64,000 bases of DNA, from assembly GCA_009733775.1 (NCBI GenBank), contig WOGZ01000135.1, positions 1-64,000 on the forward strand, in the 5' to 3' direction. This document shows, in pieces, positions 57,627 through 64,000 of this stretch (position 1 is its first letter; the number at the start of each line of letters is the position of its first letter). Source of the DNA: Alectoria sarmentosa. Taxonomy: Eukaryota; Ascomycota; Lecanoromycetes; Lecanorales; Parmeliaceae. Below the pieces are notes generated by a model, which ran no database searches, was not told the origin of the DNA, and saw only the letters and a list, made by a program, of their open reading frames with translations. A program made the position numbers and the translations under genes.

Positions 57627-57839
57627 TTCTGGGCTCTGTTTGGTGGCTACAGGCCAGATCCGCAAGAGGAAGCGAAACTTAGGGAGAGGAAAGCAAGGAA
57701 GGATAGGGCGGTGGCTCTGTTGAAGGCACAGTCGCGAGCTCGCTCTGGTTCGCAACCTCAGCAACAGGCTCAGACACAACCACCGGCGGTGCCGCAGCCT
57801 GCCCTCGTGGGTCTTTCCAACCAATCGGCTCCGCCGTGA
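57579..57839 (+). CDS. Small Gln/Pro-rich open frame, doubtful
   Basis: An 86-codon frame starts in the spacer of the inverted repeat. It reads WALFGGYRPDPQEEAKLRER, then a basic and Gln/Pro-rich tail. The EEAKLRERKARKDRAVALLKAQ part could be a helix. There is no known family and no splice evidence, so it may be a chance frame. Confidence 0.2.
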   Translation: MRDHVTWSIIACASSDFWALFGGYRPDPQEEAKLRERKARKDRAVALLKAQSRARSGSQPQQQAQTQPPAVPQPALVGLSNQSAPP

Positions 57840-58698
57840 GGCCCGGTTCACATCTCGGACCTTGTCCATTTCGACGCCAACCATGCTTTGAACGTCGCCC
57901 CTTTGCAGGAGGACGTCATGTCTGGAATCGCCCAGTGTACCAACCAAAAAGCCTTACGCAACACACCGTCAACCCTGGCTTACTACATACACCACACTCT
58001 CCCTCGCCATCGGCCACGATAACATTGAATACATCCAACATCTGATTAGCCATCTTATAATCCTATTCACCTCTGCGCCATCAGCAAATGTCCCTCAAAT
58101 ACCTGGTCTTTTGTTCATCTACCTTCGGACGTTGATATCACCGCATCTGCAATTTCAAGTACTTACAGCAACGACCGAACACGATGGATACGCCGGCCAT
58201 GAGATAATAAACGGAGGCGGCTTTTTTGGTCATTTGAGTGCGGACACCCTGTCGATTGCCATCTCTTTAGGAGGGATCGATGAATTTGTTTCTTGTATAT
58301 ATACTTGGGATGAGCCGCATCACGAATGGAATCTACAGACTGTACATACCCGTGACCAAAATCTTCTATAATCATTTTCCAGATGGAACCTCGCAGCTTG
58401 GTAGATAAGTTCCAAAGTACCGCCGAGGAGCCAATCTGCCGACGACAGTCCTGGGAAAGATTGGTAGGGACTGCGTCACAAAAGGCCTCCCCACTCTCCC
58501 TGAGAGTTGATGCTTAAGTCAAGAAATTCGTTTCTACGGCTCAACCTTTAACAACTCGAAAGGGAAATCGGGTAGCCGTGCCTCATCTTGAGGTTGCATT
58601 CGCCACTGATGAGGAACCCGAATGTGACTCCAGAAGAGCGCGTCAAATTGGCAACATGCCCATGAAATACTTGCTCTGTGGAAGGCCACTAGAAAATT

Positions 58699-60781
58699 TC
58701 AATTGATTTCAACAACAGGTCCCGTATAGATACGTCTAGCCCAGAAATGATAGTAGCCTATGCTAAATGCGACTACCACCATGGTGACAAGGGCGGTGTA
58801 GTTCATATTCTCGGCCGAGACCGGCAGCTCTGACGGCCACATGCAGAAAAAGATGAGGACGGTCAGGTAGACGCAGGCAAACGCGTTGACTGCTGTACCG
58901 TACATTCCTGGTAGGTACCACGGTCCAAATACCAATCTCGTATCATCGGAGTCCTTGCTGGCAAGACTCATATGTCGCGGCAGTATGCCGCCGGTACAGC
59001 GTCGGTAGAGGAGAAGGCCGGAAGCGATGAGATATGAGGAGTTGAGCGCGGCGACGGTGAGCCCGACTAGGTCATTGAAGGCGGTGGATGAACCGAGGAC
59101 GATGAGGGAGAGGAGGATGGAGACGAGCATGGTGAAAAGGATGGACCTGATTGGAAGGGCGGTGTGCGGGTCAACCTGGGTCAATTCAACTCGCATCAGC
59201 TAGCTTCACACATCAAACTGTAATTTCCAACTCATGACAACAAAAGCTGGTAGGCATCTTAAACGGGTCGCTCAATGGGTCTCTCACATGTTGCAATAGT
59301 TGCCATCCCGGCAAACCGCGATCTCGGCAAAAGGACCAGCACATCCGGGAAGCTGTGGCGAGAATGCCGATATTTGCAGAGAAGGACATGACAGCTATGA
59401 TACCGGCCATGACGGAGGCGCCAGCGACGGAACCTGTGGCATCGAGAAAGACTTGCATGTAGGGAAAAGCCGTTGGCGTCTTCAGTACTTTTTCGATATC
59501 GTTCAGACTGAAGAGCGTTACGAGTAGTACGGCGAATCCCAAGGCTCCGTTTATAAAGATACTGATCATGACGGAGCGTGGTACCACAAGAGCAGCATTT
59601 TGAATCTCTTCAGACATCTAGCTGTGATCAGCTTGACTGAAAATGAGACCGTGGAGTCTGTGGATATACATGAATGGCACCATCCGCCCCTAACGAGCGG
59701 ATTAGCATGGAGGACTTGTTACTCGTTCTGTTCAAGCAGCCCACTTACCTAAAAATGGAAAGGCAGTGCCTACAATCCCGACCATGAATGACAAGCCTTT
59801 CGTGGGGAAGTATCCGTTATTCAAAAAGGTACCAAACACCTCGGAAGCGTCTTGATGTTGGCCGAAGAAGATGAGGGGAAGGATGATAGCAAAGAATCCT
59901 AGAACGTGCACCACCAGGATGAAACCCTCAACCCTCGGAAGTAGCCTGCCAATAACAGTGTTTACAAAGACCGCGAAGCCAACCGCGGCCCAGAAGAGCA
60001 GAACTGCGTGCCATGGTTTAGGGTCGTATGAGGGATGTGTCATGATTATCAGTCCTTGGATGAGCGTCCCGCATATGTACGAGACCGACGCGACATTAGC
60101 CTGCCACCCCCAAGCTGTGAGCCAGCCTGTAAATCATCAGAGCCCGCAAGACTTGATCGAAGTGATTTGAACCTGCCTGTGACGTAGCTGAAGAGCTTGC
60201 GTGAAGAATGGGGCGCGAGCATGGAGACCCAGTGATATTGACCTCCGGCGGTAGGTGCCCTAAGATTTTTAGAAGGAGCTGAGTAGTGTTCGTTCATGCA
60301 TACATTGAGGCAAGCTCACTGAGAGAGGCGAATACCGCAGCAGTGCCCGCCCAGACGATGATGAATCCGTAGATGAGACCAGCTGGGCCACCGCTGAATT
60401 ACCGTCAATTATCAAGCCTTCATGTACAGCCGCGATAGTTGGCATACTTTTTGAAGCCAAGTTGAAAGAGACTTCGATGTGAGTTAGTCACCGTGTCTCT
60501 TCTCACATGTCTGCGATTCCTACTTCAAGGTTGCTTCCCAGGTGGTAAGAACGGTGCAGCTGAAGCCCAATATCGACATGAACCCGAAGTTACGCTACAC
60601 AAAGAACATATCAGCTTCGTAATCACTTAAGGGCTAATGTAAGACCCACCCTCAACACTGGCTTTTTGCCCAAGCGGATCAGATCAGCATGGTCACGATC
60701 TGCTGGGCCATTTTGCGTGGCAGCATTGCTCTTGATGACGACGGAGTTGTTGGATACCGGTTGCAACTCTTGGTCGTCCAT
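58699..60781 (-). CDS. APC-family amino acid/choline/GABA-type permease
   Basis: Eight exons (60650-60781, 60524-60594, 60304-60393, 60177-60259, 59749-60126, 59670-59689, 59288-59617, 58699-59175) close to 526 residues, normal for the family. Motifs include RNFGFMSILGFSCTVLTTWEA, NGGPAGLIYGF, SELASM|APTAGGQYHWVSMLAP (restored across an intron), a GADGAIHMSEEI(Q)NAALVVPRS block with the conserved H-M-S-E-E, RGLPGW and a HTALPIRS loop. About 12 hydrophobic helices are present. Such permeases import amino acids, GABA, choline or related amines at the plasma membrane; the exact substrate is unknown. The intron after YVTG uses a GC donor (ACAG|GCAGGT). Exon 6 is 20 nt. Confidence 0.92.
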
Positions 60782-62520
60782 GTTGGATCTTGCGATGGAA
60801 GAAGATCGAGTGTAAGCTATGAAGATGCAATGGACTTTAGAGAATAGATGAAAATTGCCGGACGCATTACTGATACGAATGTTGGCCCTCTTCCGACCGA
60901 TTCTCGAAGGCTGAGGTGATGAGATAGTAAGATATCACGCCGCAACGACTGCATGTTTACAGCAAGCAGCTCCAGACTCTCGAAGCGGAGAGGATAGACG
61001 AACGATGGATGGATTGCGTTCCAGGCCGCTGCAGGTCGTAGGACACCGCCCAAATCATGACGTAAGGGAGCGTCGCTCGTCTAGCCCTACCTTACTTATC
61101 AAGAGGAGGGATACGGAAACCACGTGTAGAGCAAATGCTACAGTAGACTGAAAAATAATACTTAAGTATACAAGTGAGTGGCATCTCATACATATGCACC
61201 ATTTTTCGATAAATGTACTCCTGCGGCCGAACAATTGAATTCCTTGGCCCGGAAGCACCTACCAATCGATGCCGTTTATGGTAGCCTCAGTGAAGACTTG
61301 AAGTGATGGAAATCTCCGCGCCAGATTATCAGGAAGATTGATAGGTGGACTTGTCGGCCGCACCAGGACACCCTCTCGCACATTGAAGAAAATCCTTCAC
61401 ATCCTTCTCCATCATTAATTACTAAAGCCGTCGAATTCTTTTTCTGCATCATTGCCTTGAAACACACCAATTCTCACCTGCATTGCAGAGAATCCATCAC
61501 ACCATTTATTATCGAAGCAGTCGAATCCCTTTCCAGCAGAATCACCTAACATAAGCAGCAACGTTGTCATACATCTACAACGTGTCTACTTACATACGTC
61601 GGAGGACTATTATTGCCGACTAGTTTCTCGCCAAGCATAAAACCGAATGTGTGAGGGCAGAGCGTCATATTGCTTCCTGTGGGAATAACGAGATTCCCAT
61701 CTAAATGATCAGCGTGATCGATAGGTACAGTACGGATATCCCCTATCTTTTTTCCGGCGCACAAATCTTACTCTCATAATCGCCGACACCAATCCGATTT
61801 GCAAGGGTGAAATAATACCGATTTGAGAGTATGAATCCTTTTCATCGACGCAAATTTCCTGCAAACAGGGCAACTTTATCCTGCAGAAAACAGATCCGAC
61901 TGAGGTACTGTTATCAATATGTACCTTACTGTACAACTATGAGCGGTCCGGGCCCAATGGTTACTTGCCTGATCGTCGATCGCTCGCTGGGAATACGCAC
62001 GCAGGTCCCCCATCATCACACGCATACTTGCAGAAGCAAGTCATTTCCACTAGAATCGGATTCTGGGCCCCGCCGCGCGCTCAGTGACGTCAGGGGGCGC
62101 ACGAGACCTTCAGAATGTTTGCCCCTGTCTGCCAGTCACGCACCCGCATGATCGCTCCTTTACTGGCTGTCATGGCATGTCGAGTACTTGTACCATGCCT
62201 CCCTGAAGACATGCAGACCTGGCACGATTTACATCCGATCGGCCAAACCTAAGCCTAAGTGATATTGTGCGGCGCAGGACAAAGATACATATGTAGTTAG
62301 GAGCTTTCTACCTTTTATCGACTATGACGAGCCTGCCCGTGGTGCCTCGTCCTGAAAGCACCTGGACATTCCGCGTTTAGTTCTCACTGGTCTGCTTCAC
62401 ATCACGCGACGGCATTCCCGGACATTTATAAACGACCTCTTTGGGGTATCCGTATAGGGTCTCATCGTGATCCCAAGGATTGCACAAGCTGCAAGCCTCA
62501 TACTCATCAGTACACGAATC
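60782..62520. other. Divergent intergenic region with repeats
   Basis: No supported gene. Contains an internal diverged direct repeat at about 61405-61550 (GTCGAATYCYTTTYC core with flanking similarity) and copy B of a dispersed repeat. A 65-codon minus-strand frame at 61567-61764 was not recognised. Confidence 0.45.
61816..61899. repeat. Dispersed repeat, copy B
   Basis: The partner of 51383-51470, same orientation, about 10.4 kb away. See that entry for shared cores. Neither copy has terminal inverted repeats that I could detect. Confidence 0.6.
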
Positions 62521-63838
62521 ATGGAGAAAAGTATCACACCTGCTATCAAGGTCATGACCTTGTTCCTCCTCATAACCTCCATTCTGGTTGTCATTGCAAG
62601 GGGAATCACCAAAGGTGTCATCGTTCGCTCTATAAACCTTGATGATTATCTGATCGCCTTGTCTCTGGTAAGCACAATACGGTATCCACATTGCAAATCA
62701 CAATGTAGATATCCAGCTTACCCGCGGCCCAAATCCAGCTTTTCAACATTGGACAATCAGTGGCCGTGTTTTTCCAGGCTGAAAAAGGCTATGGAATGCC
62801 TTCCAAAACCTTGAGCCTGTCATCGCTGTCCTCGGAACTCAAGGTTTGTGCGACACCATTTCTCGGCAAGTATTCTCAATCTGACCGGGTCCAGTCTGAG
62901 TATGCGGCTGCGCTGCTATACATTCTAAGCTTGCTCTTTGCAAAGCTTGCGGTCCTAGCCCTAGTCAAGACCATCACCCCTAATCGATGGGACCATAGGG
63001 CTTCATATTCACTTACAGCTTTAGTCGTTCTTTGGGCAACAACAGGAGAGTTCGCAGCTGCTTTTATGTGTCACGTTCCAAACACTTGGGACTGGCCAAA
63101 AGGGCAATGCAATGATCGCGTACTATCCGTCTTCTACTCCTCGCTAGTTCTGTACTGATCAAGTATTAGCATGCCTTCTGGAATTACCTCGAGATCACAA
63201 ACATACTTACCGATACTGCGCTTATGGTCTTACCGCTGATCATGATCTCGAGGGTACAAACGTCACTGGCCAAAAAGGCATCTATCTTTTCATTCTTTGC
63301 CCTCCGTATTATGTGAGTCACCATATTCTAGCAGGTAACCTCGTGCTCATTTGACGGCAGAGTCATCGTTGCTTGTGTGTGCAAGCTCGTCTTTTGGAAT
63401 AGAACCCCGGACCCGACAGATCCTACCCTCGATGCTTGGCCGGCCACCATCTGCACCCAGATAATCCAGTGCCTGAGTATATCTTCCGCTTGTTTCCTCT
63501 ATCTCAAACCTTTCCTAGATAGCGTCGAATCCGGGTTTATTCGAAGTGACGACCTGCGTCGCCGCGGCAGCGACTACAAGTCCGGAAGCGCTTCCACGGG
63601 AAGGAATGTATTTTCGGTGGACAGTGTGGGTCGAAGCAAAGGTGACGGTACGAGAATGAAGTCTTTCAGCAAACCCCATTATGCCGCAGATATCGAAGGA
63701 GGACATGCAGCGAACAGAGACGACTCGGAGAGTCAGCACAGCCGCACGCACATCATCAAGGAGACGAGGACTTTTGCCGTCGAAACCTTCCCAAATCTTC
63801 AAGATACTTCACCATATCGCTCCGGTGATGCGTATTGA
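62521..63838 (+). CDS. PTH11-like rhodopsin-domain membrane protein
   Basis: Five exons (62521-62667, 62739-62843, 62895-63119, 63170-63312, 63361-63838) close to 365 residues. Membrane segments are VMTLFLLITSILVVIARG, DDYLIALSL..., FNIGQSVAVFFQAEKGYGM, AALLYILSLLFAKLAVLALV, SLTALVVLWATTGEFAAAF and LTDTALMVLPLIMISRV; then HAFWNYLEITN, IIVIVACVCKLVFWN and CLSISSACFLYLKPFLDSVESG, and a Ser/Asp-rich cytosolic tail. The order fits fungal rhodopsin-domain (SAT4/PTH11-like) proteins. Intron 1's acceptor was set at 62738 to restore FNIGQSVAVFF. The family is shared with 24176-25632, but the two are diverged. Ligand and role are unknown. Confidence 0.87.
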
Positions 63839-64000
63839 ATATAGGGTATGTAATAGCATATTCTATTAATTATACGCCTGCCAAGGCTGCAGTCACGGTC
63901 ATCGATGCTCATTCTTCCAGGCAGTTGGGAACGCGTATGAGAGAACATGCAGCTATCTTCCCAATGAACAGAAATGCTGAGATTGCAGAAGGCGCTGCAG
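63839..64000. other. Right window edge
   Basis: Presumed 3' UTR of the PTH11-like gene; nothing else is recognisable. Confidence 0.4.

Larger units (their letters stand above)
56559..58698. other. Gene-poor region with palindrome
   Basis: An AT-rich tract (about 56930-57120) is followed by the inverted repeat at 57494-57626 and a Gln/Pro-rich open frame (57579-57839) that begins inside the palindrome. No convincing gene was found. Confidence 0.45.

Overview
This is nuclear DNA of a filamentous ascomycete (Pezizomycotina). The evidence is dense genes on both strands, many introns of about 45-160 bp, and fungal-restricted families: DUF3433, PTH11-like rhodopsin-domain proteins, 2EXR and DUF6594 proteins. 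House-keeping orthologues also match: Maf1, Bud32, AP-1 sigma, a Pom1-type DYRK kinase and the glutamate-cysteine ligase regulatory subunit. The class cannot be fixed from sequence alone. No rRNA, convincing tRNA, CRISPR array or intact transposase gene was seen. Exon models were built by hand from reading frame, splice sites and known family motifs; every spliced model given closes in frame.

Layout. 1-7 kb: a 1338-residue DUF3433 membrane protein and a short-chain dehydrogenase. 7.4-15.5 kb, the most striking block: a viperin-type radical SAM enzyme (-) divergent from a UMP/CMP-kinase-family nucleotide kinase (+), then a LamB/YcsF (PxpA) protein (-) divergent from a 1242-residue biotin-dependent carboxylase (+) that fuses biotin carboxylase, PxpC-like, PxpB-like and biotin-carrier domains. 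A 281-bp MITE-like element with 32-bp perfect terminal inverted repeats starts almost at that gene's stop codon. 15.9-21.3 kb: Bud32, GCLM-type subunit, AP-1 sigma, Maf1. 22.5-25.6 kb: a CYTH phosphatase with a Ser-Pro hexanucleotide repeat and a PTH11-like protein. 25.6-29.6 kb: gene-poor. 29.6-45.7 kb: a 2EXR-type protein tail-to-tail with a cytochrome P450, an orphan protein, a golgin-like coiled coil divergent from a Pom1/DYRK kinase, a GPI-type secreted protein and a DsbA-like protein. 46.8-53 kb: a large fungal domain/C2H2 gene with a premature stop, then two gene relics. 55-64 kb: a four-repeat Myb protein, an imperfect palindrome, an APC permease and a second PTH11-like protein.

How the genes may work together. 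Viperin converts a nucleoside triphosphate to a 3'-deoxy-3',4'-didehydro chain terminator; a UMP/CMP kinase makes the diphosphate precursor of CTP/UTP. The shared 457-bp promoter region suggests co-expression, parallel to RSAD2-CMPK2 in vertebrates and to kinase-linked prokaryotic viperins, but with a kinase of another family. PxpA and the carboxylase look like a eukaryotic, fused version of the bacterial pxpA-accB-accC-pxpB-pxpC arrangement, pointing to 5-oxoproline or urea/amide metabolism. Both proposals are inference from domains and neighbourhood.
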